The notes: generated by a model from the letters alone, not told the origin. DNA of 50,741 nt from Magnetospirillum sp. WYHS-4 (GCA_039908345.1 JAMOBD010000013.1:1-50741); one strand, 5' to 3'. Positions 1 to 8,619 are shown, counted from the stretch's first letter. Translations and numbers: made by a program.

Positions 1-170
1 CTCGCCGCCGGATTGACGGCAGCCAGCCAGGCGCCGCCGTGGGGGGACGCCTGGACGGTGGCGACCGGCCTACCCCGCCAAGCGATGCCGGGCCGCCGGG
101 CTTCCCACCGCCGGATCGGCCGGTCGGTCGGAAAGTCCGGCAACCAGAGCGAAACCACCCGCCGTTCCAT
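1..170 (-). CDS. imuB: ImuB (DinP-like translesion polymerase homologue), 5' end only, cut by window edge
   Basis: Only the first 56 codons are visible; the gene runs off the left edge. ImuB is a Y-family polymerase-like protein that works with ImuA and DnaE2 in SOS mutagenesis. The translated start shows MERRVVSLWLPDFPTDR, then a Val-Ala-x-Val strand and LAAVNPAA, the usual N-terminus of this family (cytoplasmic). The ATG at 168-170 has a strong GGAGGT ribosome site 5 bases upstream, which decides the start. The gene begins inside imuA and overlaps its last 101 bases in another frame, so the two are probably translationally coupled. Assignment rests on the N-terminal match plus the neighbour; catalytic residues lie outside the window. 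Confidence 0.82.
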   Translation of the reverse strand, partial: MERRVVSLWLPDFPTDRPIRRWEARRPGIAWRGRPVATVQASPHGGAWLAAVNPAA

Positions 171-822
171 GGCTCACCTCCAAAATCCAGGTCCCCGTGC
201 CGCCGCCCCGGCAACGCAGCAATTCCAGCCGCCAACGCGGAGGGCCCAGGCCCGGCAAGGCGGAAAGGCTGGGTTCCGCCGTCACCCGCCAGCGCGTCAC
301 CGCCGGCAAGGGCTGGTCGCGGGCCAGCAGCAACAGGGCCGGCGTACCGCCCGTCTCGGCGGCCAATTGCAGACGCCGGGCGGTCACCGGCGGCAGGCTT
401 TCCGCCTCGCCCAGCACGGCGGCGAGCGCCCGGCTCTTCAAGCCTTCTTCCATGGCCCAAAGCAGGTCGGCGGGACGGCGCGCCCGCGCCACCACCAGCC
501 GTTCCGGTGGCAGACCGAAGGCCGCCACCCCCGGGCCATGCAGGTCGCCCCCCGCCCGGCACCAGAGCACCCGGCCTTCCTTCCCCGCCAGACGAGCCGC
601 CAGAGCCGCGGCGAATCCGGATACCGCCGGACGTTCCCCGGCCAGAGCATGGAGGGCACCACGCGCCAATCCTCCGCCGGGCAAGGCCGCGTCGATATCC
701 ACCAGCCCGAAAGGCAGCCCCCCGTCTCCGCCGCCGCCCCTTCCTTCCAGGCGCCGGATTCGTTCCCGCAACCCAGCCAGAAGAGCTTTGTTAGGACGTT
801 CAATGTTTACAATGTCAGCCAT
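70..822 (-). CDS. imuA: ImuA, RecA-like SOS mutagenesis protein
   Basis: A 250-residue protein of the ImuA family, RecA-fold relatives that partner ImuB and the error-prone polymerase DnaE2 in DNA-damage-induced mutagenesis. Visible hallmarks are the segment GLVDIDAALPGGGLARGAL near residues 40-58, which takes the place of the RecA nucleotide-binding region, and the later LLWAMEEGLKS and LLLLARDQ strands. It starts at an ATG at 820-822. Upstream lies a TTGACA/TAGAAC promoter overlapped by a perfect palindrome, as expected for damage-regulated control. It is followed by imuB with a 101-base overlap. dnaE2, if linked, lies outside the window. Confidence 0.85.
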   Translation of the reverse strand: MADIVNIERPNKALLAGLRERIRRLEGRGGGGDGGLPFGLVDIDAALPGGGLARGALHALAGERPAVSGFAAALAARLAGKEGRVLWCRAGGDLHGPGVAAFGLPPERLVVARARRPADLLWAMEEGLKSRALAAVLGEAESLPPVTARRLQLAAETGGTPALLLLARDQPLPAVTRWRVTAEPSLSALPGLGPPRWRLELLRCRGGGTGTWILEVSHGTAGGFALVAGLSDRPADPAVGSPAARHRLAG

Positions 823-852
823 CGATCAGCCAATACGACTGTTTTATTCGTT

Positions 853-885
853 ATTTGTTCTAGAACAAATCGGGTTTTTTGTCAA
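853..885 (-). promoter_or_regulatory. imuA promoter with overlapping SOS-like operator
   Basis: Read on the minus strand, TTGACA (880-885) is separated by 17 bases from TAGAAC (857-862). The -10 box lies inside an 18-base perfect palindrome, ATTTGTTCTAGAACAAAT (853-870). GAAC-N7-GAAT (846-860) is one base off the GAAC-N7-GAAC direct repeat known for alphaproteobacterial LexA. Repressor binding here would block the -10 region. The promoter call follows from the sequence; LexA as the regulator is inferred from the gene served. Confidence 0.6.
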
Positions 886-1017
886 GAATAGCATCCTCCC
901 CGACTCCTCCCTTCCCCGCTTACTGGTCGCAACGATGCGCAACGGTTTGTGCGGCCGGCTACAGGTCATCCCATATTCCCTTGACAGGTCCCACCCCGAA
1001 AGGTTGACATCGAGGCG

Positions 1018-2355
1018 ATGGGGAATCAGCAGGTTACCTCCGCCCAGTTTCAAGCGACGACCGTTTCACCTCCGCGCCCGCGCACCGAATACGGCGTCGT
1101 CGACTGGGAACAGTTCTTCGAGCATGTCACCGACGGCTTGGTGCCGCTGGTTCGACAGGCGCGTTCGCGCGATGCCCTTAAGAAGTGTTCGATGGTCATC
1201 GTCGAAGGCCTGTTCACCCGCAAGGACGATCACATCCATCGCCAGACCTTCCTGCGCGCCATCGGCGACATCGTCGGCGAGACCGGAGATATCGAAGAGA
1301 CCAAGGACCGCCTGATCGACCTGCTCCGCCAACTCAAGGAACACCGGGCCGAGCGGGCCGCGGAATTCATCCGCGGCAAGCGAGCGGAGGAAGCGGCCGC
1401 CCCGGAACGCCGCCGTCCCGGACCGCCCCCCGAGATCGCCTTGGTCGCCGGGCCGAGCGACAATGTCCTGGAATTCGATACTCTCGGACAGACGTCGACC
1501 CAGCCCGACCAGCCCGGCACCACCACCGTCCCCGCCGAACTGTTCTGCCTGGTCTTCTGGGAGATCATCGCCGAACGTCTGGAGATGCTGCGTCGCGGGC
1601 TCACCCGGTCTCCCCTGTTGCCCAGTCCCTTGCCCTACCTGTTTTCCAAGGATTTCGCCGACCGCTACCAGCGCATCGTGGTGGCGGACATCGCGCCGGA
1701 CCTCGCCCAGCGCCTGAGCACCATCATCCGCCCGGCGGAACTGCTGCCGCCCGAGCAACGGCACCAGTTCCTGCGCGAGCAGATCGACGAACACAAGAAC
1801 CGGCGCTCAATATGGGCGCTTTGGCAGGAAGTTTGGATCGCCTCCACCCGCCAGGCCGAACTGCCCGCCGAGCCCAAGGAACAGAAGAAGGGCAAGCTCG
1901 ACTTCCTCAAAAAGAAGGAGGACGTCCCTGCTTGGCGCAAAACCATGACCCGCGAGGAATGGCAGGAGGCGGTGGCCCGTACCACCGCCGCCAACCAGCG
2001 CGCCCAGCGCATCTGGGCCGAAATCACGGCTCCCGCCGACGTCTTCTCCCCCCCGCACGAGGAAGACAACGGCTTCCTGATGGAACTCTTCGCCCATAGT
2101 CCCCAGGTGCTGCAACAGAACATCCAGGCTATCCGCCAGATCGGCCAGCAGGGCGGCGAGGTCGGCCGCACCTTCGATTCCTACCGCCGCAACAAGAATA
2201 TGGATCTGCCGGTGCTGGCGTCCTGCCTGTGGTTCCCCGATATTTTCCTGGAAGGCAAGAAGACGCTACTGAAATCGCTGGTGTCGGGCATCCTGAAGCA
2301 GGACCTGCCGCGCTACATGCCCCTGACCTGCCGGTACCTGGAGAAGTTCCTTTAG
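1018..2355 (+). CDS. Hypothetical protein, 445 aa, unknown family
   Basis: I do not recognise this protein. It is soluble-looking: no signal peptide or membrane segment. The first 120 residues are mainly helical and include VDWEQFFEHVTDGLVPLVRQA and an Asp/Glu-rich helix ending near the AERAAEFIRGKR stretch. A proline/arginine-rich linker around residues 125-140 follows, then a long helical half with a lysine cluster (KEQKKGKLDFLKKKED) near residue 295. The ATG at 1018 has only a weak GAGG upstream. It stands alone, divergent from imuA, and its stop codon overlaps by 4 bases that of the convergent sensor kinase. Codon use matches the neighbours, so it is likely a genuine native gene. Confidence 0.75.
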   Translation: MGNQQVTSAQFQATTVSPPRPRTEYGVVDWEQFFEHVTDGLVPLVRQARSRDALKKCSMVIVEGLFTRKDDHIHRQTFLRAIGDIVGETGDIEETKDRLIDLLRQLKEHRAERAAEFIRGKRAEEAAAPERRRPGPPPEIALVAGPSDNVLEFDTLGQTSTQPDQPGTTTVPAELFCLVFWEIIAERLEMLRRGLTRSPLLPSPLPYLFSKDFADRYQRIVVADIAPDLAQRLSTIIRPAELLPPEQRHQFLREQIDEHKNRRSIWALWQEVWIASTRQAELPAEPKEQKKGKLDFLKKKEDVPAWRKTMTREEWQEAVARTTAANQRAQRIWAEITAPADVFSPPHEEDNGFLMELFAHSPQVLQQNIQAIRQIGQQGGEVGRTFDSYRRNKNMDLPVLASCLWFPDIFLEGKKTLLKSLVSGILKQDLPRYMPLTCRYLEKFL

Positions 2356-4565
2356 CCGACCGCGTTCAGCAGCCGCCGTTCCGGGAAGCACACGGTCACC
2401 GTGGTGCCGACGCCCAGTTCGCTATCGATGGTCAGCGTGCCGCCGTGGGCTTCCACCAGGCCCTTGGTGAGCGGCAGCCCCAGGCCCGTGCCCTCGTACT
2501 TGCGCGACAGTTCGCTGTCCACCTGGGTGAACGGCGTCAACACCCTGGCCAAGTCCTTGCGGGCGATTCCGATGCCCGTGTCGGCGACGCTGACCGTCAT
2601 TCCCTCATCTTTCGGCACCCAGGCCCGCACGGTGATCCGTCCGCCCGGATTGGTGAACTTGATGGCATTGGATAGCAGGTTGAGGAAGATCTGCTTGAGC
2701 CGCCGTTCGTCCGCCTTCAGGCCCGGCAACCCGCTCTCGATCTGCGCCGCAAGCATCACCCCTTCCCGTTCGGCGCGCTCCCGTACCAGGCGCAGGCTGG
2801 CGTCGATGCAGGCGGCGATGTCGACCGGTTCCTCGATCAGGTCGACGCGCCCGGCTTCCACCTTGGATACATCCAGGATGTCGTTGATGACGTCCAGCAG
2901 ATGTTGTCCCGAATCCCGAATATTCTTCAGGTAGCTAACGTAGCGGGCATCCCCTACTTGGCCGAATATCTCGGCCAACATGGCGTCGGAAAAGCCGATC
3001 ACCGCGTTCAACGGCGTGCGCAATTCATGACTCATGGCGGCCAGGAATTCCGACTTGGCGCGGTTGGACTCCCGGGCCCGGACCAGGGTCTGTTCCAGTT
3101 CCACGTTCTGGCGTGCCAGTTGGCGGGCTCCCTCGGCCAGACGTTCCTCGTCACGCTTAGCGCGTGAAATGTCGGAAAACTGGGCGATGTAGTGGGTAAT
3201 CTCGCCCCGAGGGCCCTTCTGAGTGCTGATTTCCAGCCATTCCGGATAGATTTCTCCCGCCTTGCGGCGGTTCCAGATTTCGCCAGCCCATTTTCCTTCC
3301 TCGGCCAGGTCCGACCACATGCGGGCATAGAAAGCCTTGTCGTGCCGGCCCGAACTGAGGATTCCGGGCGTTTTTCCCACCGCTTCATCCTTGGTGTAGC
3401 CGGTCACCGCGGTGAAGGCCGGGTTGACGTCCAGGATACGATTGCCGGCGTCCGAAATCATGATGGCATGCGGGCTATGGGCGAAGACGCTAGCCGCTAG
3501 ACGCAGGCTCTCCTCACCCCGCCGCTGCAGGGTGATGTCGGCCACCGAACCCGCCATACGGTAGGCACGGCCATCGTCGCCCCGGAGCGCCAGACCGCGC
3601 TGGCGCACCCAGCGCACCTCGCCGCGCATCACGCGATAGTCGGCCGAGAAGAAGGCCGTCCGGCCACGCAGGTGATCGCGCATGGCGTCCAGGTAGGTGC
3701 GCCGATCCTCGGGATGAATGATACCCAGCCAGTCCCGCCCGTTCAGGAAGCGCTCGTTCTCGTCGATCTGGAAGATGGTCCTGAGGCGCGGCGACAGGAA
3801 GACTTGGTCGGTCGCGATGTCCCAGTCCCACAGCCCCTCGTTGGTACCCTGGACCGCCAGCATGTGGCGTTCCTTGGCAAGGTGCAGTTCCTCCATCTCG
3901 CCCCGCACTTGGCGTATCAAGGGGGCGAAGACCAAGCCCCCGGACAGCACGAGAACCAGCAGGGTCGCCACCAGCCCCAGGGAAGCCAGTTGGATCATCT
4001 GGGTTCCCTGGGATTCGGCCTCTACCTGATACTGGCGCACCAGGGCGTCGAGGGCGCGGGCCATGTCCCCTGCCCGCCCGGAAAGCGCGATCAGATCGGG
4101 ATGGTCCTGCTTGAGTGCCAAGTCCGCATCGGGAACCGCGGCCACGCGGCGCGCCAGGACCAGGAAATCGCGCAGACTCCGGTCCAGGGTGCCGGCCGGG
4201 CCGTGGAAAAGGCTCGCGATTTCGCGTGAGGGCCGCCCCGCAGGCCCCCTGGCACCGGCCAGCAGGGCTCCGTGGGAACGTTCCATCAGGTCGATGGCAT
4301 CATTCAACTCGACCCGCACTTCGGAGCGCGCCAACGGCGCCTCGGCATGCAGCGCTCGCCAAGCCAGGAACGCCACACGCTGCGACAGCATCCGTTGACG
4401 GCCGGCGATGTCGACCGCGGCGGCGGTCTCCTGCTTGCTCAGGGTAACCCGGATGAAGGTCGTATAGCCCCCCACCGACAGCAGGGCGAGTCCTCCCAGG
4501 ACCAGAAGGATATGCACTGTCATGCGGCGCGTTACGCGCCGGATGGTATCGGCGACTTGGAGCAT
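2352..4565 (-). CDS. Membrane sensor histidine kinase, PilJ/NarX-type sensor + 2 PAS + HisKA + HATPase
   Basis: A 737-residue hybrid-free sensor kinase. Order: transmembrane helix at about 16-38; a periplasmic helical domain opening with AGRQRMLSQRVAF, the signature of PilJ/NarX-like sensor domains; a second membrane helix at about 192-216; PAS with PAC (about 240-350); a second PAS (about 355-470); HisKA with the phosphorylated His at about 513 (SHELRTPLN); and HATPase with NLLSNAIKF, DTGIGI and GTGLGL boxes. All catalytic boxes look intact. A TTG 60 bases upstream is open in frame, but the ATG at 4563-4565 has GAGG four bases before it. No response regulator is adjacent, so its partner and ligand are unknown. 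It is divergent from parA. Confidence 0.9.
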   Translation of the reverse strand: MLQVADTIRRVTRRMTVHILLVLGGLALLSVGGYTTFIRVTLSKQETAAAVDIAGRQRMLSQRVAFLAWRALHAEAPLARSEVRVELNDAIDLMERSHGALLAGARGPAGRPSREIASLFHGPAGTLDRSLRDFLVLARRVAAVPDADLALKQDHPDLIALSGRAGDMARALDALVRQYQVEAESQGTQMIQLASLGLVATLLVLVLSGGLVFAPLIRQVRGEMEELHLAKERHMLAVQGTNEGLWDWDIATDQVFLSPRLRTIFQIDENERFLNGRDWLGIIHPEDRRTYLDAMRDHLRGRTAFFSADYRVMRGEVRWVRQRGLALRGDDGRAYRMAGSVADITLQRRGEESLRLAASVFAHSPHAIMISDAGNRILDVNPAFTAVTGYTKDEAVGKTPGILSSGRHDKAFYARMWSDLAEEGKWAGEIWNRRKAGEIYPEWLEISTQKGPRGEITHYIAQFSDISRAKRDEERLAEGARQLARQNVELEQTLVRARESNRAKSEFLAAMSHELRTPLNAVIGFSDAMLAEIFGQVGDARYVSYLKNIRDSGQHLLDVINDILDVSKVEAGRVDLIEEPVDIAACIDASLRLVRERAEREGVMLAAQIESGLPGLKADERRLKQIFLNLLSNAIKFTNPGGRITVRAWVPKDEGMTVSVADTGIGIARKDLARVLTPFTQVDSELSRKYEGTGLGLPLTKGLVEAHGGTLTIDSELGVGTTVTVCFPERRLLNAVG

Positions 4566-4681
4566 GGCCTCGCAACCCAGGGATAATCGGCTGCCGATTA
4601 TGGCGAACCCTTCCGGGTCTTGCAAATTCCATGACAGCCGCTAGCCTGCTCTTGGTGCGCCGCAACACGGGAGGAACCGGC

Positions 4682-5320
4682 ATGTCCGCCAAGGTATTGA
4701 CCATCGCCCAGCAGAAGGGCGGGGCCGGAAAGACGACGCTGGCGGCGCAACTGGCAGTGGCCTGGTCGGCGCGGGGCCTGAAGGTGGCGGCCCTCGACAT
4801 CGACCCCCAGGGCAGCCTGCTGAAATGGCATGAGGTGCGCATGTTGGCAGGCACCCGCCCCGACGGACTCACCGTCGGCAAGGTCGGCGGCTGGCGCGTC
4901 CCCAGCGAAGTGGATCGTCTGCGGCGGGAAGCCGATCTGGTGATCGTCGACAGCCCGCCCCATGCCGACACCGAAGCGAAGATCGCGGTGCGTAGCGCCG
5001 ATCTGGTGCTGGTTCCCGTGCAGCCCAGTTCCATGGACGTCTGGGCGACCGGCCAGACCCTGACGCTCGCGGTGGCCGAGCGCGTCCCCGCCCTGGTGGT
5101 GCTCAACCGGGTGCCGGCACGGGCCAAGCTGGTGGAGGCGGCGCGGGCCATGCTGATGGAACAAGACATGCCGGTGATGGAATGCTTCATCGGCAACCGG
5201 GTGGCGTTCGCCGCCAGCATGATGGACGGCCGCGCCGTGGTGGAAACCGAACCGCGCGGCCAGGCGGCCCAGGAACTGGAAGCCCTGATGGGCGAACTGG
5301 CGGCCCGCCTCGGTCTTTGA
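4682..5320 (+). CDS. ParA/MinD-family ATPase (orphan)
   Basis: A 212-residue P-loop ATPase of the ParA family. The deviant Walker A KGGAGKTT is at about residues 13-20, the switch/Walker A' segment DIDPQGSL near 41-48, and Walker B VIVDSPPH near 88-95. ParA-type ATPases dimerise with ATP and position DNA or protein complexes. The start is the ATG at 4682, preceded by GGAGG; an upstream in-frame extension lacks such a site. There is no parB beside it and I see no parS consensus, so this is probably an orphan positioning ATPase rather than the chromosome-segregation ParA. Cargo unknown. Confidence 0.85.
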   Translation: MSAKVLTIAQQKGGAGKTTLAAQLAVAWSARGLKVAALDIDPQGSLLKWHEVRMLAGTRPDGLTVGKVGGWRVPSEVDRLRREADLVIVDSPPHADTEAKIAVRSADLVLVPVQPSSMDVWATGQTLTLAVAERVPALVVLNRVPARAKLVEAARAMLMEQDMPVMECFIGNRVAFAASMMDGRAVVETEPRGQAAQELEALMGELAARLGL

Positions 5321-5387
5321 CCCTCCTATCCGCCGCCCTGCTTGCGCGCCCCTTGTGCCCGCGGCAAAGGCAGGCCATCATCGGGCC

Positions 5388-5972
5388 ATGTCACAGACCG
5401 GCGACGACAATCGTCCGCCCTTGGTGGTGGGAATCTCCGGGGCCTCGGGCGCCCTTTTCGGGGTGGAACTTCTGCGGGTGCTTCGCAGCCTGAGCCAGCC
5501 CACCCATCTGGTGGTCAGCGGGGCCGCCGAACGCACCCTGGCGCTGGAGGCCGACATGGCCCTGGCGGAAGTCGCCGCTCTGGCCGATACCTTCCACCCG
5601 GCCGACGATATCGCAGCGCCGATCGCCAGCGGCTCCTACCGGACCCGCGGCATGATCGTCGCCCCATGTTCCATGAAGACGCTGTCGGCAATCGCGAACT
5701 CGTATGCAGACGGCCTTCTGACCCGGGCCGCCGACGTGACCCTGAAAGAACGCCGGCCGCTGGTCCTGATGGTGCGCGAGACGCCGCTGCACAAGGGCCA
5801 CCTGGATCTGATGGCGCGCGCCGCCGACCTGGGCGCCCTGATCCTACCCCCGGTTCCCGCCTTCTACCACAAGCCGCAAACCATTCTGGACATCGTCCAC
5901 CAGATCCTGGGCAAGGCCCTGGACCACGTGGGCGTAGAGCATCAGCTCTTCGAGCGCTGGCGCGGCGTCTGA
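5388..5972 (+). CDS. ubiX: UbiX flavin prenyltransferase
   Basis: A 194-residue UbiX/Pad1-like protein. It joins a dimethylallyl group to FMN to make prenylated FMN, the cofactor of the decarboxylase UbiD in ubiquinone synthesis. Motifs: GISGASGALFG at the flavin-binding N-terminus; PCSMKTLSAIANSYADGL in the middle; then KERRPLVLMVRETPL, a hallmark of the family. The start chosen is the ATG at 5388; an upstream GTG at 5355 is open but has no ribosome site and no family support. A TTGTGC-17-CATCAT pair ends six bases before the ATG, so the message may be leaderless. The 3' end overlaps kdsC by 31 bases. Confidence 0.92.
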   Translation: MSQTGDDNRPPLVVGISGASGALFGVELLRVLRSLSQPTHLVVSGAAERTLALEADMALAEVAALADTFHPADDIAAPIASGSYRTRGMIVAPCSMKTLSAIANSYADGLLTRAADVTLKERRPLVLMVRETPLHKGHLDLMARAADLGALILPPVPAFYHKPQTILDIVHQILGKALDHVGVEHQLFERWRGV

Positions 5973-6481
5973 GTCCGCCCGGCCACGATCAGGTCGCAGA
6001 CTTCCCGCACCGCGCCCTCCCCGCCTTTCCTGCGGGTGACGAAGGCGACCCGCTTCAGGACCTCGGACACCGCGTCGGCCACCGTCATGGGAAGGCCAAC
6101 GGCTTTGAGCACCGGTATGTCGTTGATATCGTCGCCCATGTGGGCGACTTGGGAGAGGGGAATGCCCAGCCGGCCTGCCATCTCGGTCAGGGTCGCCAGC
6201 TTGTCCTCGACGCCCACGTGGACTTCGGCAAGGCCGAGCTTGTGGCCGCGATGGGTAATGGAGGGCGTGTCGCTGGCGGTGATGATGGCGACTTCGACTC
6301 CGGACTGGCGGGCCATCTGCATGCCCATGCCATCCTTGACGTTGAACTTGCGGAGCTGGCTGCCGTCGTCGGCGTAATAAAGTCCCCCGTCTGTCAACAC
6401 CCCGTCGACGTCGAGGGTCAGGAGACGGATATCCTTCAGCCGCTCCTTTACGGCGCGGACCGTCAACGGGCGCGCGGCCAT
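5942..6481 (-). CDS. kdsC: KdsC-type 3-deoxy-D-manno-octulosonate 8-phosphate phosphatase
   Basis: A 179-residue HAD phosphatase of the KdsC/YrbI type. It removes phosphate from KDO-8-phosphate to supply KDO for the lipopolysaccharide core, in the cytoplasm. HAD motif I is DVDGVLTDG (about residues 24-32), motif II TASDT (about 69), and motif IV GDDINDIPVL (about 114-123). Family tetramers lack a cap domain, which fits this length. Its start forms a TGATG junction with the end of the upstream PAS-GGDEF-EAL gene, so the two are coupled, an odd pairing. Its end runs 31 bases into convergent ubiX. The KdsC substrate is inferred; related HADs act on similar sugars. Confidence 0.87.
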   Translation of the reverse strand: MAARPLTVRAVKERLKDIRLLTLDVDGVLTDGGLYYADDGSQLRKFNVKDGMGMQMARQSGVEVAIITASDTPSITHRGHKLGLAEVHVGVEDKLATLTEMAGRLGIPLSQVAHMGDDINDIPVLKAVGLPMTVADAVSEVLKRVAFVTRRKGGEGAVREVCDLIVAGRTQTPRQRSKS

Positions 6482-8568
6482 CAGAGTTTCCTCTCGCTAC
6501 GCATCAGGACCTCGAAATCAGGCGCCGGGACGGGCGGGCTGAAAAGGAATCCCTGGATTTCGTCGCACCACTGCTGGCGCAGGAAGGAAAGCTGGGCCTG
6601 GGTTTCCACGCCCTCGGCGATCACCCGCATGTCCAGACTCTGGCCGATGGCGATGATGGCCGCCGCCAGCATGGCACCACCGCCGTCGCCGCCGATGTCC
6701 TTGACGAAGGAGCGGTCGATCTTGATGGCGGTCAGCGGGAAGGTGCGCAGGTAGTTCAGGGACGAATAGCCGGTACCGAAATCGTCGGCCGAGAGCGAGA
6801 TGCCCATCTCGCGGATTTCGCGGAGCGTCAGTAGCGCTTCCTCGGCCCGTTCCATCAGCGAGCTTTCGGTGATCTCCAACTCCAACATCTCAGGCGGTAG
6901 ACGGGTCTCGTCCAGGATGGCCCGGATGTCCTTCATCAGGTCACGCTTCGCCAGTTGGCGTGCCGACAGGTTGACCGCCATCTTGATCGGCGGCAGTCCC
7001 ATGTCTGCCCAGGCCTTGGCCTGAAGGCAGGCCTGCCGCAGCACCCATTCGCCGATGGGCACGATCAGGCCGGTTTCCTCGGCCAGCGGAATGAACTTGA
7101 GGGGCGAGATCAGGCCTTCCTCGGGGCACTGCCAGCGCACCAAAGCCTCGGCCCCCGCCACATGGCCGCGCCTCAATTCCACCTTGGGCTGGTAGTGCAG
7201 CACCAGTTCGTCGCGATCCAGGGCACGACGCAGGCGGTTTTCCAGAGACAAGCGATGGCGGGCGCGGACGTTCATGTCCTCGGTGAAGAACTGATAGGCG
7301 TTACGCCCCAGTTCCTTGGCGTGAAAGGCTGCCGTATCGGCATTGCGGATCAGGTCGGCGGTGGTTTCGGCATCCTCGGGGAACAAGGCGATGCCGATGC
7401 TCACCGTGACAATGATGTCGTGGGCCCGCTCCTCGAGCTGCATGGGTTTGGCGATGGCCTCGAGCAGGCGGCGGGCGATGATCGTGGTCTCGTCGGCCGA
7501 ATGAATATGGTTGAGCAACACCAGGAACTCGTCGCCGCCGAGGCGGCCGACCGTGTCGTTTTCGCGCAGACAAGGCTTGATGCGGCGCGACACCTCGACC
7601 AACAAGGCATCGCCCAGATTATGCCCCATGCTGTCGTTGACGAACTTGAAATTGTCGATGTCCAGGTACATCACCGCCATCTGCTCGCGATTGCGCGAGG
7701 CATCGGCCAGGGCTTGGTGCACCCGGTCCTGGAGCAGGCGGCGGTTGGGCAAGCCGGTGAGCCCATCGTAGTTTGCCTGGTAGATCAGCCGTTCGGCGTC
7801 CTGCTTTCGCTTGGTGATATCGGAGAACATCGCCACGTGATGCTGTATCTGGCCATCCTTACCCGGAATGGCCGAGACCGACAGCCATTCGGCGAACAGT
7901 TCGCCGTTCTTGCGGCGGTTCCAGACTTCCCCTTCCCAACGGCCCGTCTCGCGCAGTTGAACCCACATGGCATCGAAGAACTCGGGATCGTGCCGCCCGG
8001 CGCCAAGGATGTCCGGAGCCTTGCCCAGGACCTCGTCGGCGTCGTAGCCGGTGATCGCCGTGAAGGCCGGATTCACCGAGACGATGATATTCCTGGCATC
8101 GCTGACCAGGATGCCCTCGCTAGTTACCTCGAAGATGGCGTCGGCAAGGCGCAGCCGATCCTCGACCGCTTTTTCCTGGGTGATATCCTCCACCACCCAG
8201 ACGGCGTCGGCGCTTCCGGCCCCGCCGGGAACGGGAGTTCCCGACATGCGGGCCCAGAACGGAGAGCCGTCCTTGCGGCGCATGGACCGCTCGCTGACGC
8301 AGCTCTGCCCCGTGGCGAAGGCCGCGTCGGCATGGGCGTCCAACGCCAGAGCCTCTTCCGGAGACAGCGACAGGGAGGAAAAACCGAGGGAGGTCAATTC
8401 CCCGGCGGCGAAACCGAAGATGCCTTCCATCTTGCGGTTCGCCCACACGACCAGCCCGGCCTTGACGTGGACGATTCCCACCCCAGCCGTCTGCAAGACG
8501 ATATCCTGTTCGCTCGGCGCCACGTCGGAAGGCATGTTCTTGGCGGGCACGCCGGATTCCTCGGCCAT
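6481..8568 (-). CDS. PAS-PAS-GGDEF-EAL c-di-GMP signalling protein
   Basis: A 695-residue soluble c-di-GMP enzyme. Two PAS domains (about 25-135 and 140-260) precede GGDEF (about 265-430) and EAL (about 445-690). The GGDEF site is intact ([12 protein letters not shown]) with an RxxD inhibitory site (REND) five residues before it. The EAL site has AEALVRW and DDFGTGYSS, both needed for phosphodiesterase activity, so both activities are possible. The second PAS closely resembles the second PAS of the kinase at 2352-4565 (GRHD... and WNRRK... blocks). The frame is open to 8730, but the conserved part and the ATG at 8568 favour the shorter form. It is coupled to kdsC downstream. Confidence 0.88.
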   Translation of the reverse strand: MAEESGVPAKNMPSDVAPSEQDIVLQTAGVGIVHVKAGLVVWANRKMEGIFGFAAGELTSLGFSSLSLSPEEALALDAHADAAFATGQSCVSERSMRRKDGSPFWARMSGTPVPGGAGSADAVWVVEDITQEKAVEDRLRLADAIFEVTSEGILVSDARNIIVSVNPAFTAITGYDADEVLGKAPDILGAGRHDPEFFDAMWVQLRETGRWEGEVWNRRKNGELFAEWLSVSAIPGKDGQIQHHVAMFSDITKRKQDAERLIYQANYDGLTGLPNRRLLQDRVHQALADASRNREQMAVMYLDIDNFKFVNDSMGHNLGDALLVEVSRRIKPCLRENDTVGRLGGDEFLVLLNHIHSADETTIIARRLLEAIAKPMQLEERAHDIIVTVSIGIALFPEDAETTADLIRNADTAAFHAKELGRNAYQFFTEDMNVRARHRLSLENRLRRALDRDELVLHYQPKVELRRGHVAGAEALVRWQCPEEGLISPLKFIPLAEETGLIVPIGEWVLRQACLQAKAWADMGLPPIKMAVNLSARQLAKRDLMKDIRAILDETRLPPEMLELEITESSLMERAEEALLTLREIREMGISLSADDFGTGYSSLNYLRTFPLTAIKIDRSFVKDIGGDGGGAMLAAAIIAIGQSLDMRVIAEGVETQAQLSFLRQQWCDEIQGFLFSPPVPAPDFEVLMRSERKL

Positions 8569-8604
8569 ACCGGGTTTCACGAGTTGTCGAGTCCAATCCG
8601 GAGG

Positions 8605-8619
8605 CCCGCGCCGCGCGGG
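8605..8619. repeat. GC-rich inverted repeat upstream of the GGDEF-EAL gene
   Basis: CCCGCG-CCG-CGCGGG is a perfect 6-bp stem in the 252-base interval between the M48 protease gene and the GGDEF-EAL gene. There is no run of T after it on either strand, so it is not a standard intrinsic terminator. It may be part of the 5' leader, or of coding sequence if the longer start at 8730 is used. The rest of this interval holds no gene I can support. Confidence 0.35.

Noticed and set aside
197-1315. 372-residue plus-strand frame overlapping imuA, and the shorter frames at 13-891 and 39-794
   Set aside because: They are shadows of imuA in high-GC DNA: composition is dominated by Arg, Pro and Ser, no family features appear, and the imuA/imuB reading has motifs and a ribosome site.
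4631-5320. Longer start for the ParA-family gene
   Set aside because: The 17 extra residues have no family support, and GGAGG lies right before the ATG at 4682.
4682-5320. ParA as the chromosome partition protein of a ParABS system
   Set aside because: No parB neighbour and no parS consensus seen; it is short and stands alone.
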